DNA from: Citrus sinensis
Lineage: Eukaryota > Streptophyta > Magnoliopsida > Sapindales > Rutaceae
Direction: 5' to 3'
Length of the DNA: 64,000 nucleotides
Assembly: GCF_022201045.2 (NCBI RefSeq)
Contig: NC_068560.1
Location: 21,283,501-21,347,500, forward strand
Position numbers and translations under genes: made by a program. Under the pieces are notes generated by a model. The model saw nothing but the letters and a program-made list of their open reading frames with translations, had not been told where the DNA came from and did no database searches. This document shows, piece by piece, positions 47,086 through 58,830 of this stretch; position 1 is the stretch's first letter, and each line of letters starts with the position of its first letter.

Positions 47086-48907
47086 GGGTCCGTTTGGTAG
47101 TGTTTTTTATCCATTGTTTTCATTTTTGTTTTCATAATATATGTTCGGTGAGATGGATTCAAAAAACAAATCACAAAATAACAAATTCAGATCCAGTGTT
47201 ATAACTACAAACATAAAAATGTGTTTAACATATTTCCTAAATATTACAAACTAAACTCAAAAATAGAGTAAGAAACAAAACCCATTCTCTTCGGCAGCAA
47301 CCCTCTCCCCCCCCTCATCGTTCTCGATCTGGTCACGGCAGCAGTGCTTTCTCCTTTTCTTATTCCAACAACACTTTCTCTCTCCTTATCTCCTCATCAT
47401 TTTCTTCGGTAGCAGTCTTCTCTCTCCCCCTCATCTTTCTCGATGTGGTCATGGCAGCAGCTCTCTCTCTCCTTTTCTCCCTCCAACAACACTTTCTCTG
47501 CCGCCGCTGCAACTTCGTCTCTACCGCGGCTGTCCTTTGGTGTGTCGTTCTCTCTCCGTCGTGGCCGTTGCTGCTCCGTTTGAGCATAGCCACTGGTGTC
47601 CATCTCCGTGTAGCCACCGCCGCTCCTGCTTGATCGACTGAACTGCTCCATCTCTCCCGGCCTGCTGGTAATTTTTTTTTTATTTCAGGAAATTTTTTTT
47701 ATTTCAGTAATTGTTTGAATAAATGTGAGAGATTTTTTTAAAGCATGTTAATTGTGTATTCCCTCTATTCATGCCAAAATAATTTTGAGTAATTGTTTTA
47801 GATTATGAGTAATTGTGTTGATTTGAAAGCAAAACCGTGTAAATATAGTTTTGGTACACTTTGATTTTGTTTGTGGAATGAAAAAAAAGGGAGCGATGAA
47901 CTGGAATTGGGGGATTTGTCTTATGCTGCTGCTTTAATTGTTGCTATGCTGCTGCTTTGTGTGCTTGGTCATTATGAGTTTTAATATTTTCTCTCTCTGT
48001 CATTGAATCGAAATGCAAGCTGGAAATTGTAATTTCAGATAAATATATTTGGGGAAAATGATGATTGCCGAATAGCATTGTATTTGTGTTTTAAGGATGA
48101 AGAATACATATATCTGTTTTTGTTTATGCCATGAAATTCTTTATGCCATTAATTTGAATTGGTGAAGTTGTATTGGAATATTTTTTATTTTGGACTGTTC
48201 AATTTTTAATCTATGACATATTGGTAAAATGGTTTTCATGCTATGTTGAATTTGATTAATTTCAAAAGTTTGAGCTATGTGTGTTTAGAAGTAGTTTCTT
48301 TAATTTCATTAATATTTGATATATGTTATTTTTTCTAATTTTCTAGTAACAAGATATGGATCCACATGATGTTGATGGTGAGGATAGCAAGATTTGGTTA
48401 CCAACGAAGAAGGAGATACTAGTAGGCCACTTACTAATATTGATTTATGTCCAGCGAGTGTCGCACGATTACACACGTAATGCATAATGTATACCATATA
48501 TTTTTTTATAATTATTTTGTTTATATCATGTGTTGTAATATATATCTTAATTATAGTGTAAAAACAATGACAATGTAAAGTTTTTTTTAATTAATGGTAA
48601 TTATAAAACTTTATCATCATTTAATTTTTTATAATAATTTTGCTTAAATTATTATGGTATATTTGTGTATGTAATATTGTCACAATTATTTTCTAACTAT
48701 AATTATAAGTTAAAATGCTTAGTAAAAACTGTTTTTGAAAAAGGTATTACCGAACGCATATTACTGTTTTCAATTTGGAAATACTAAATACAGAAAATGA
48801 TACCAAACGCATACTTAAATTTGAAATACAGCAACTGTAAAACACCATTTTCATTTTTATTTTTATTCTTAAAAAATAAAAATTTAGAAACAATACCAAA
48901 CGGGCCC
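47086..48907. mobile_element. PIF/Harbinger-like element, 1.82 kb, non-autonomous
   Basis: Ends GGGTCCGTTTGGTAGTGTTT and (reverse complement) GGGCCCGTTTGGTATTGTTT, flanked by TAA (47083-47085 and 48908-48910). The related MATH unit at ~39868-39895 carries the empty site with one TAA, proving insertion. Inside, 47316-47560 is a pyrimidine-rich segment with a ~114-bp internal duplication, and 48356-48480 has a short open stretch (ATGGATCCACATGATG); no transposase is recognisable. Confidence 0.85.
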
Positions 48908-49002
48908 TAAATTTCCTGATAGCTAAAATAAATTTCCTAGATTAGCCAGGCAGTCAGCATCACACAATAGAAGAACCCATTTGGAGGACAATTAATTACT
49001 TG

Positions 49003-49400
49003 TTATAATGGCTCGGAAATTCCAAGCACACTGACCTCAGCTTCCACCACGCAAAAGCCATTCACTAGAAATCCAGTCTGTGGCTCATCTAACTCACTCA
49101 ATGAAACGAATCTTGGCCGGCCCCAGTTATCGCTTGGTGTATGGAACCAGTCTTTATTCTCTGCTAGAGTAAAGGGAACATTCTCGTTATATTAATTGGA
49201 TTTGCCTCAAATACTAATTGCATGTAAACACAGACATTTTGCCTCGAAAAGATTTATGTTTTGCCCCCACTTGATCTATGATTCGCAATGTATGCTCTGC
49301 ATATATATTCTTTAATCACCTCGACTGTGGAATCTCCCAAAGCCAAGTACAGAGAAAGATGATCGCCATCACCACAGCCGTTTCCAATCTGGAGGAATGT
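49003..49400 (-). pseudogene. MATH exon 5-6 relic at the 3' end of the third unit
   Basis: Exon 6 (to stop at 49003-49005) encodes DNWGRPRFVSLSELDEPQTG, then FLVNGFCVVEAEVSVLG. Exon 5 (~49395-49240) reads frame-broken, with [18 protein letters not shown] and an insertion (ATATAT) before the HTLRIIDQVGAKH part. It abuts the truncated exon 6 of the next pseudogene, so two 3' ends are tandemly arranged. Confidence 0.8.
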
Positions 49401-49403
49401 GCT

Positions 49404-51289
49404 TCACAAACAAAGAAACAAACAAACATTACCAGAAGCAACCACCACGCAAACGTTATCCACTAGAAACCCAGTCTCTGGTTCATTTAACTTACTCAAT
49501 GAAACGAACCTTGGCCAGCCCCAGCCATCGCTTGGTCTACGGAACCAGTATTTAGCTGCTAGAGTAAAACGAGCATTCTCGTAATATTATTTGGATTTGC
49601 CTTCAATTAATTAAGCTGACTTACTAATTACATGTAAAGACAGACATTTTACCTTGAAAAGATCGATGTTTTGCCCCCACTTGATCCAAGATTCGCAATG
49701 TGAACTCTGCATATACTTTCACAGACTCAACTGTGGAATCTCCCAAAGCCAAGAACAGAGAAAGATGATCACCAGCACCAACGCCGGTTCCCATGGGGTG
49801 GAGCTCTATCTGCCTGAAAAGAATGATATGGAATTCAATTGTACATTCACCGAAAACCTTGCCTCAAGATTCAAGAACGTATTTACATCTATAATCTGAT
49901 TTAAATAAAAAAAAATTGAATCTTTGATACCATTTGTGATTTCCAGCATTGAACACTTGTGATTCCTGACGTCCTTTGTCCAACTTTGAAAAGTTTTCAA
50001 CCTTCCAAACATACTTAGAACTATATGCATATTTTTCCATGGATAGGCACTCTCATTTGACTATGTTTCTTTCTTTAACAAAGACTTCAGCTCCAAAAAC
50101 ACAGGTATCCTCGACAAGGTATCCATTTGAAGCATCGTTGAAAGCTTTAAGCGGGATGAACTGATCAAAACACCATTCAAGCTTCAATCCATTAAACCTT
50201 CTTTCCTTTCCCATGGCATCTATCACATTACAAGCGACCACCGATTATGCAATTGCTTAACTAAAAGACTAGAACGAGTTTCTGCTGCAATATTTTCTGT
50301 AAAACTTTATATGTACCAGCTAGACTGTTTTTAATTTGTAAAATACAGACGATCACACTGCATAAAATTTACAAAGATATGATATCGTCAAAATCGTCAA
50401 ACGTAGATCATTGGAAAATATGATCAAGGTTAACATTTCAAAAGTAGAATATAATATAACCTTGAACTACCAGGTAGTTGTCTTGGTTCTGATCAAGTAA
50501 AAACAAACGAAAAACTGCATAGACTTCCCAACCGAAAGTAAGTGAACTTGTGTCTGCCATTGCTAAGTAGAGTGAAATGTGGTCTTTCACATTCTTGCTC
50601 TCATTTCCACTTGGATATAAAACAAGTTTCCTGCAATAATTAATTAATCAACATAAATACACTAATATATGATACTATCAAGCAAAGACTATGGTTCAAG
50701 AGTTAGGTTTGAAACCTGATCACATTAGGGATGAGGGTTGAGTTGTGGTATTTTTTTTGTTATTGTTATAGCCTAATGGCAACCCAATTCTCTTCCATCT
50801 TTGTAAAGTAGGTTCGAACCCCAAATCTTCTGTTTCGGCCCAAAAGATTTTACCAATTGAACTCAATGACACTCAACCCATAAGTTAAGGAGTTGTTTGA
50901 TTATATATCAAGATGATATAACAACAACAACAACAACAACAACAAAAGAAAAGGTAGTGGCATAAGTTATTTAATTTACAGCAATAAAGGAAAAAAGAAA
51001 TTTATATAGGTATATACATGCCACTTGTAGCCTCCAGCTTCAAATGCTCCTGATTCGTATTTCTCCTCAACTGCTTTCTCAGCAAGTACTGAAAATGATT
51101 TTATTTTGACAATGTAATGAGCCGGTGGCACATGTGAAGTGGATCTTGCAATGGCTATACATTCAAGTAATCTTGATTACTACCGACTGATTAGAAATAA
51201 AATAAACTGAAATTTTTAAGAATATTAACCAAAAGAATGAGAAACGTTTGAACACGCATACCATCTTTGTTAACAAAGACACTGTCCAT
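49404..51289 (-). pseudogene. two-MATH-domain pseudogene with premature stop and GC donor
   Basis: Exons 51289-51262, 51154-51022, 50630-50461, 50219-49931, 49813-49653, 49555-49404. The first five have the exact lengths of the intact genes. Lesions: a TGA in exon 4 at 50053-50055, where the paralogues read NIVKGEC (GGA to TGA); the exon 2 donor is TG/GCATGT instead of GT; and exon 6 stops matching after NVCVV, running into ASGNVCLFLCL and a stop. An N-terminal fragment of ~165 residues containing MATH domain 1 could still be made if the GC donor works. Confidence 0.88.
50695..50905. mobile_element. tRNA-derived SINE-like sequence in intron 2
   Basis: Third intronic copy: minus strand GAGTTCAATTGG and GGGTTCGAACC boxes, plus the plus-strand TATGGTTCAAGAG motif. 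Shared position with the other two genes indicates descent by gene duplication rather than independent insertion. Confidence 0.55.
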
Positions 51290-51717
51290 CTTTGTTAACA
51301 AGTTCTCAAAATAATTTTTCTTTTTTTTCCGGTAATTAAACTGAAGCCGGCGGCTGTGGACGATACTGCCTTTTTTTTATTTTTAGGGCACGAGCAAGGC
51401 GCAAGGCTTTGTTGCCGTACCTAGGGAAATAAATGGAATATTATTTATTAGGGTCACTTAATTTTTTTAAAGATGAGGCAGCTTAAAATTTACTTAATTA
51501 TAATCGTAAAAAAATTAAGAAAATAAATTAAATCCTAACTAAACTGAAATTACAAAACGACTCAAGTACGACCAATTTGACTTATTATAATTTCTAATAT
51601 AATTTGACCAAAACAGAACGATGATTAGTTGCCCCTGGCAAATTAACAATAAAAAAGATCTCTTTGTTTGATGAAAATTTGGCATGAATTGAAATTCAAA
51701 CATGAGAAAAGTGTCAA
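51290..51717. repeat. upstream block of the third MATH unit (duplicated)
   Basis: Matches 45315-45770 almost throughout (TGAAGCCGGCGGCTG at ~51342; the AATTGAAATTCAAACATG landmark at ~51688). No gene. Confidence 0.65.
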
Positions 51718-52079
51718 TGTAGCCATCAAGCACATCCGTAATTAATAACAAGATTATTTCAACACAAAGCGAATTGATGATCATCCATCAAGCACAACCG
51801 TAATAACAAATCCAACATCACTGAACAAACTTATATAATAATTTGTAAGGCTAATGGATGGAACACACCACTTAGTTATATTCAACGATGTTTCACAGAT
51901 TACGGCCTCGTCGCAGGCCAAGGCGGCGAGCAGTGTTGAGTCCGGTGAGAAATGAGAGCGCCGGCGAGAAAGGTTAGCGGCTTGCGGCAAAGCTTGGTCT
52001 TTGAGCGAGAGAGGAGAGCGATGTTGGCGGTGAAGCTTGGTATTTGGCGACGTCTAACCAGCGTTTTGAGAGAGGTAAG

Positions 52080-52639
52080 TAGGGGTGGCAAAAAAGCCCG
52101 GGCTTGTCCAGGCCCGGCCAAGCCCAGCCCAGGCCCGCGGGCCTAAAGCCCGGCCCGCACGGATGGGCCTGGATATGGGCCCAAAAATTACAAAGCCCAC
52201 ATATATTGGGCCTGGACAAGGGCTTCGCAAAAAAGCCCGGACTTGGCCCGGGCTTTTTAAATTTATGAATAAAAAATAAATTTAATTTAAATAAAAAAGA
52301 AAAAATTCAAAATATTAAATTAGTTTAATTTTTTATATTAGTATTTGTTATTTTATTAGGTTGTATTACTAATATTTCATGTATTTGACCATTATTCTAT
52401 TTATATATTAGATTATTATCTTTAATTTAAATATTTTTTCTTAATTTAAAAAATATTTTATAATTGATTTAAAAAGCCCAAGCCCGACCCGAGCCCGGCC
52501 CAGGCCCGTCTAGGCCCGGCCCGAGTTCGGCCCGTCCAAGTTGGACGGGCTTTTGAAGGGCCTAGGCTTTGTTTGAATGATGCGGGCTTGGGCCTGGGCT
52601 TTAAAAAGCCCGGCCCAAGCCCGCAAATTGCCATCCCTA
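52080..52639. mobile_element. hAT-like MITE, 560 bp, perfect 8-bp duplication
   Basis: Starts TAGGGGTGGCA, ends TTGCCATCCCTA, flanked by perfect GAGGTAAG (52072-52079 and 52640-52647). Both subterminal regions are dense in GGGCTT/GCCCGGCCC motifs, giving a strongly GC-rich rim around an AT-rich core (52260-52460). The paralogous copy at ~46580 keeps the uninterrupted sequence. No protein is encoded. Confidence 0.92.
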
Positions 52640-52671
52640 GAGGTAAGTTTGGACTTCGGGTTTTAGCTCTG

Positions 52672-52673
<2 letters not shown>

Positions 52674-52703
<30 letters not shown>
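52674..52703. repeat. (TA)n microsatellite
   Basis: About 15 uninterrupted TA units inside the hAT-like copy; absent from the paralogue at 46600-46630. Confidence 0.95.
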
Positions 52704-52707
<4 letters not shown>

Positions 52708-52895
52708 TATTATTTGATTAAATTAAATATTTTTCAATTGTGTGAATTTAAAATATATTTTAATTTTAAAATAAGAAATATTTTGAGTTCGGATTCTTGA
52801 ACCCAAACGTAAAATATATTTGAGACTGTACTTATCTCTAAAATAAATCGACCCTCAACATTAAAACGTTTTGGGTTTATATCCGCCCCTAATTA

Positions 52896-53928
52896 ATTAA
52901 TTGTTAAAAATAACGGCATTTAGGGGTAAGTTGAAGTTTTCATACTTTTGAAGGTTAAATTGACATATTTCAGTCAAATAAGGGGGTCGGGTGAAATTCA
53001 CCCTATTTTCTTTTACCATATATTTGAAGATAAGAGTTTAAAGCAATTATTAATAAAATAATTACTATATTCAACCTAAAATTAAAAATTTATAAACCTG
53101 TCGCTGGCGTGGGTAAAGGCTGTCGCGCTAGGACTATGCTGCCATCACCACTAGAACCTTATGGTTAGAAAAATTTGCTCTAGCAGTCTAACTAGAAAGC
53201 TCCAACTTCAAGCTATCAGAAAAATCTGTTCTAGCGGTCTAACTAGAAAGCTTCAACTTCAAGGTAATAATTAGAATTCGCCTTAGGAATAAAGAATTTC
53301 ATTGAAAACTCTTCCTTACATAGTGTGAAAAGCCAAAGAGAATTTTGGACCGAACTGATGCTTGAACCATTCATCAACAAAGTTTAATATGAAAAAGCAA
53401 GAGATAAGGTGTGGCCTTTATACCTACGATGTATTCCTTTACCTCTTTTCTCGGTAATTGAATAAACGTGGCCCTAATGGAATCTAGTTGCTTGGCATCT
53501 TTTCGAGAAAACATTGTGATTAAATCTGCAATTAACTAATGCAGAAATGAAATAGAAACTATCTAATTAAGGAGTCTCAGAAAACTTTTGTGAGTTTATT
53601 TTCTATTTCTCTTTGAACTAAAAACTTTTCTGCGGAATTATAGAAATAAAGGTTGCAATTTTAAATTTTATCACACGAAAAGAACTCATTAGTCATTACT
53701 TAGACAAGTCGAAACCGAAAGATATAAAGAATCGTTATATATTCTGCCTCTAAAAAATATATGCGAATCTGGTTCTTTAGTGATCAAAGGAATGAAATCA
53801 ATGCATGATGGCGAAAGAATCAAATAATTACCAAAGCCCTCTCCCATTCACTGCCTTTTCATCCTTGAAAAGGCATATGAGTTTTTTCATTTGTTGCCCT
53901 CTCTAGCCTAAAGCATATACAAATCAAT
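52896..53928. other. intergenic and promoter region of the metacaspase gene
   Basis: A ~51-bp imperfect direct repeat lies at ~53169-53265 (GTCTAACTAGAAAGCT twice). The last ~150 bp before the ATG should hold promoter and leader; no unambiguous TATA box is visible. No gene. Confidence 0.5.
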
Positions 53929-56900
53929 ATGACAAGTAGAGTTGAAAGATGTGGCGGATGTGGGCGGCAACTATGGCTACCACCACAGGCAGTGGCCGCT
54001 CGATGCCATGCGTGCCGATCTGTAACGAGCTTTCCATCATCCTCTCAGCGATGGGCTCAAGTATATGGCGCAGTGAGCCAACCACACCATAACGTTGTCA
54101 CCACAGTGCCGAGCAATTATCTGGCAGCTGGTCCAGGAAACGGCAAGTATCCTCGACAAGGCTGTGATAATTATTACATAGACCAACCGCGACCTGCGTG
54201 GGCTCCTCCTCCGGTTTATGGGAGGAAAAAAGCATTGCTATGTGGAGTAACATATAATGATACAAATTACATGCTTACTGGCAGCATAAATGATGTTAAG
54301 AGTATGTGGTTTCTTTTGGTTCGCATGTTAGGGTTTCCTAGTGACTGCGTAGTCATCTTGACAGGTATAAATTGCTCTCTACTAAGTTAATAAGCTAGCA
54401 TTATTGCATTTTTTTGTCTAATACCTTCCGTTTAAAGCTCGATCTTATTTTTCAGTTACCAATAAATGGCATTCGATTACTTTTATGGGTACATGTTCTG
54501 TTCGTTCCTACAGTTTGAGTCAATTATTTTTCAGTTAACCTTTGTATTTTTTTAAATTGTTTCAAACATCCCGTTGTTTCTTTGCAGCTGTAATCTTAAT
54601 TTTCCTTTTTCTTTGATTTATTTTTTTTATAAGGCAGAGGAGTGGACAAAACTGGAACTTGATTAAAAAATTTTCAAGGTTGAAATAGTATTGATGTCGG
54701 ATATTTTGAGTTCAAACAAATTTGACATGCAACCCGTTTAAAATAGATGATAATTAAATATATTTTAACAAAGACAAATATATAATATAATTCTTTTAGA
54801 TAACTTTGAAAATACAGGAATTAACTAAGTAGTTGACTCAAAATTATAATGATTAAGAAAACATTTACCATCACTCTTACATTCTTATATAATATCCACC
54901 AATATGAACAAAATATTCGTATAATTTGACAGAAGAAGAGAAAAATCCATATAGGATTCCAACAAAGCAAAACATTCGAACGGCCATGCGATGGCTAGCG
55001 CAAGATTGCCAGCCAGGAGATTCATTGGTATTTTATTACTCAGGCCATGGATCAAGGCAAAAGGACTACAACAAAGATGAGCTTGATGGGTTTGATGAAA
55101 CCATCTGTCCGCTTGATCATGAGACCGAAGGCCCTATAATTGATGATGAAATCAATGCCACCATTGTAAGGCCACTGCCCCGTGGTGCAAAACTGCATGC
55201 CATCATTGATTCCTGCTACAGTGGAACTGTATTGGACCTACCATATGTGTGCAAGATCAACGGGTATTTAAATATATGTGAATTCTTTTTAGCTATTTAG
55301 ATATATATGAATTTTTTTATAATAAGGAGATTGACTCATTTTTTGGATTGTTTTTGGTTTTACTATTTACTTTTAGGTATGTTTTAAAATGTAATACAAT
55401 GTTTCCAGTGGTCAAGCTAGCAGTTAATTTGATAGCGGCCTAGACTAATATATAGGGAAAAAAAATTGTATGCTCATAAACCTAACTATACATAAGTGAT
55501 TAGTTCCTTCAAATTAAAGCAAAACTGAAAATTGATGAACCACAAAAATCCTAGTCAAAGTTGTCAGTAGTGCTTTTGTTGTTTATTTAAAACATTCGAT
55601 TAATGAAAAAAAAAAGTTAAATTTTTATTTTTGTAATTTATAGAGAATGGTTGGGCAGATTTAAGAAATATTAAGGGAAAAGAAAAAATTAAATTGTTTA
55701 AAAATTAAATCGATTTGTTTTCATCGGGGTCAAAATAACATTTTTTAATAGGGATGGCAGAAATCCTCATGGGAACGGGGACCCTAGGAGATTTTTCCCA
55801 TTCAGAGAGGGCATGGGAACGATTTTATATCCAATTTCTCATTTGTGGGCGGGACATGAATGATTTTTTACCGAGCTTCTCATTCCGAGAATGGACGGAC
55901 ATGACGTGGAATCTCCATCCCCTCCGCATTTCTCCATTTAATTTTTAATTTTAATTTTATTTTTTAAAATTATTAGTGAATAAATAATAAATTTAAATTG
56001 TAAAATATTAAATATTAGTATAAATAACAAATATCAATATATATATATATATATTAAAAAACTTTGGGGAATGGTTGACTAGTTGTAATCTTAAATTTCT
56101 ATTTAGGATATTAAAAAGGGCGGACAAGATTCTGTTGGCCTAAAATATTTTAAATAACAATATTTGTTAAATATTTTAAGCTTTTATCTAATAAGATAAA
56201 AGTCAAAGAAAAATCGTAAAACCTAATTTCTAAGTTTCGACAACAGCAGCCGCCTTAACTCTACTTTTTTTTAAAATAAATTTATTATTTTAATATAATT
56301 AAAATAAAATAAAAAACTAAAAATGTATCAGTTATTTGGGGATAAGAGACCCTTGGAGATCCCCTAATATTATTCACGGAGGGGATTAGGATTCCCTCAA
56401 CCAATTCTAACTAGGACGGGGAGGGGGTGGGGACATATGTAAAATATCGGGTGTAAGTACGGAGATGTCGGTTCCCTCCCATCGCATCCCCTCCCTATTG
56501 CCATCCCTAATATTTAAATGCCAATTTTAGCATTTCTTGTTTAGAAGGATTTGATTGAAGTTTTTCCGAAGTCTTTATCCCACGCTAGTCGTCCTGGTTC
56601 TTCGCCGATGCATATTTATTCTTGAAAAAGATGATTGTTTTATGATTCGGATTTCAATGAAGGCTTTGACACAAGAGGGTATTGCAATATTTTAAAATTT
56701 GTAAGAGTGGTAAAGCTGAAAATCGTTATTGGGAATGTGTTGATCTCCCTTATAATGAATTAATAATAAGAAATCATTATGAAAATTTTGGCTAATTATT
56801 GTACGGTATTTTTACTAGTGAAGAGTACAAATGGGAAGATCAAAGAATTCCAACAGCTTGCTATAAAGGCACAAGCGGCGGGATAGCCCTCTCGTTTAGT

Positions 56901-58701
56901 GCTTGCTCTGATAATCAAACCTCTGCAAGTACCTCGGTGAGCAACTTTTTTGACACATACAATATTTTTTCTTGTTCTTTTTTATGTTGACATTAGAGGT
57001 GGCTAAATCTTTCACCAGTTTGCAGTCTCACGGGGCTCCACATCAAATGAGGTGAATTTTAAATAATTTTTGGGCAATTAAGTGGGAAATGGGTGGAACA
57101 TAATCCCCAAATTCTTAATGGGATGACGTTTGGTTTTACACTCCCTACCCTACCCCCACTCCAATCCCATTATATATGGTTTTTTTTAAATTTTTGTTCA
57201 ATAATATTGCATAATAAATTTTCTTTTTATTTTTACCTAATATAAATAGGTTGTAACTAAAATAAAATGCTACATTATAATTCTTTTTTAACCCTAAAAC
57301 ATTATTATATTTTATTTTTTTCTCTCAACGTACTGCTCTCTTTAAACATTTTTGTTTTGATATTATTTCAAGATGTTGTTTCATTTTGTTGGAGATTTTT
57401 TTAAATAATTTAAATACTTTGTAATATGGTAACGATTTTATTTAAGTTTCTTATTATGAATTTACTGAAATCATTTATCTATACTCATTATAAAATAAGT
57501 AAATAAACAATGAGGTGGGGATGGGGAAATAATTCCCCACATAAGGATTCATCATCCCCATCCCACTAAATTTATTGAGGGATGAGGTAGGGAATGGAAG
57601 CGAAATTTTTAATGGGGTGGGGAATGGGGTGGACCTCTCCACTCCATTGCCATCCCTAGTTGACGTATATATTTAACAAACTTGGCTATAAAAGAGATGG
57701 ATCATATTCCTAATGGTGGACTACTACTATCGCAGTTAAAATCCCCATTTGAGATATGGAGGCTGAAGAATTTTTCTTTCTCAAATAAGATTTAATGAAG
57801 TGGAGATAGATTTCTATTAAATACGAGAATATGTAAAAAAAAAAAATTTAAATATATATATGCAGGATTTTGTTCCTCAACTTTCTTTAGCCTAGGTATG
57901 CATGCATGTATGTTTGTATATATGTATGTATCAAAATAAAAAAATGGTTTAATTTAGTTGGTTGGAATGATACATGCATGCAGGCTTTTTCAGGCAAAGA
58001 TGTCACAGGTGCTATGACTTCTAGCTTTATCCAAGCTGTTAAAAATGAACGTTGCCTCACATATGGTCGACTGCTTGCTGCAATGGGCGATGCTATTCCC
58101 TCACTAATGCCAAATGACACTGACGTAATCCAGGTATATTTTATAACCAGAAACATATAAGAATCTTACGATCGCCTCTTGTTGTAAGACCAAAAGGTTT
58201 AAAGTTTAACAAATAATATTAATAATGTCAATATTTAACTTCTAACTTTTGAGAATACATTATTATAATTCATTGATTTATTGGATAATGAATTTTATAA
58301 CTTTTAAAATTATTATTTTATCCTCCAATAATTGAATCACATATTAATTGACATTCAAATATTGAGCTCTTAACATTGATAGGACTGTGTATATATTTAT
58401 ACACACACAGAAAAGCTTATGCTACAGGAAGAAATAGTATGAGGCTAATTTTGTGGTTTAATTTCTTTTAAGAATATGATCACCTGCATAATGGGTAGAA
58501 CAAGAGAATTGTTAACTGTTGAGAAAATAAAAATTGACTATGAAGTTTGAAAGTGTGATTTAAGGGTAAGTTTAAGAATTGGTTGAGTAAAGTTTCTTAA
58601 GGTGACTAATTTAAAGAGTTATTTTTGTTTGGTGTTTTCAGGAGCCTCAACTGTCTGCATCTGAGACATTCGACATTTTCACAAAGCAATTCATACTATA
58701 A
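53929..58701 (+). CDS. type I metacaspase with LSD1-type zinc finger
   Basis: Five exons: 53929-54364, 54933-55263, 56819-56936, 57984-58133, 58642-58701; 1095 nt, 364 aa, all in phase with GT-AG introns. Domains: N-terminal LSD1-type zinc finger (CGGC...LPPQA...CHAC, residues ~8-33), a proline-containing linker, then the caspase-like p20 from ~98 (KKALLCGVTYNDTNYMLTGS) with catalytic His184 in YYSGHGS and Cys240 in DSCYSGT, 56 residues apart as in Arabidopsis MC1, and the p10 part (WEDQRIPTACYKGTSGGIAL, MTSSFIQAVKN) ending ETFDIFTKQFIL. Metacaspases are Ca2+-dependent cysteine proteases cutting after Arg/Lys; type I members regulate cell death and stress or vascular processes. The ending most resembles Arabidopsis MC3 (ATKFVL), from memory. 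Introns 2 and 3 contain hAT-like elements. No lesion seen. Confidence 0.94.
55749..56509. mobile_element. hAT-like MITE in metacaspase intron 2, 761 bp
   Basis: Starts TAGGGATGGCAGAAATCC, ends TTGCCATCCCTA. The flanking octamers TTTTTTAA (55741-55748) and ATATTTAA (56510-56517) match at 6 of 8. The short frame inside (55754-55948) is not a gene. Confidence 0.78.
56994..57658. mobile_element. hAT-like MITE in metacaspase intron 3, 665 bp
   Basis: Starts TAGAGGTGGCTAAATC, ends TTGCCATCCCTA, flanked by GTTGACAT (56986-56993) and GTTGACGT (57659-57666), one mismatch in eight. The interior is AT-rich with GGGGATGGGG-type motifs near both ends. Confidence 0.88.
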
Positions 58702-58830
58702 TTGTAATATTTTCTTTTGCTTTTACAAAATTATATAGTTAAAATAGATTAAATGTGTTAAATTAATCTAGGTTTGTTTTATGCATAATGTAGGTGCTAT
58801 GTTTCAAAGGCATCATATTGCACCTCATAT
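58702..58830 (+). other. metacaspase 3' untranslated region
   Basis: Sequence after the stop, including AATTGTAATATT and TTAAATGTG; the TRIM element starts at 58831, so it may lie inside or just after the transcript end. Confidence 0.4.

Larger units (their letters stand above)
51718..52895. mobile_element. second copy of the hAT-like element, 5'-truncated, with nested insertion
   Basis: Aligns with 46185-46887 (GTAATTAATAACAAGATT and GTCCGGTGAGAAATGAGAGC landmarks), lacking the first ~270 bp. It is interrupted at 52080 by another hAT-like MITE. Because this copy lies at the same place relative to the MATH pseudogene, the element was duplicated together with the gene unit. Confidence 0.72.

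Noticed and set aside
47360-47660. Overlapping Arg/Glu-rich frames in the Harbinger-like element
   Set aside because: They arise from a pyrimidine-rich strand with an internal ~114-bp duplication; no protein family fits.
18914-51289. A functional link between the SUMO protease in the MULE and the MATH (ubiquitin-pathway-like) cluster
   Set aside because: Their neighbourhood is explained by random transposon insertion; the MULE sits in a copia LTR, not in the cluster, and no sequence evidence joins them.
52573-52800. 75-codon plus-strand frame ending in a Tyr-Ile run
   Set aside because: It crosses the end of a hAT MITE, its target duplication and a TA microsatellite.
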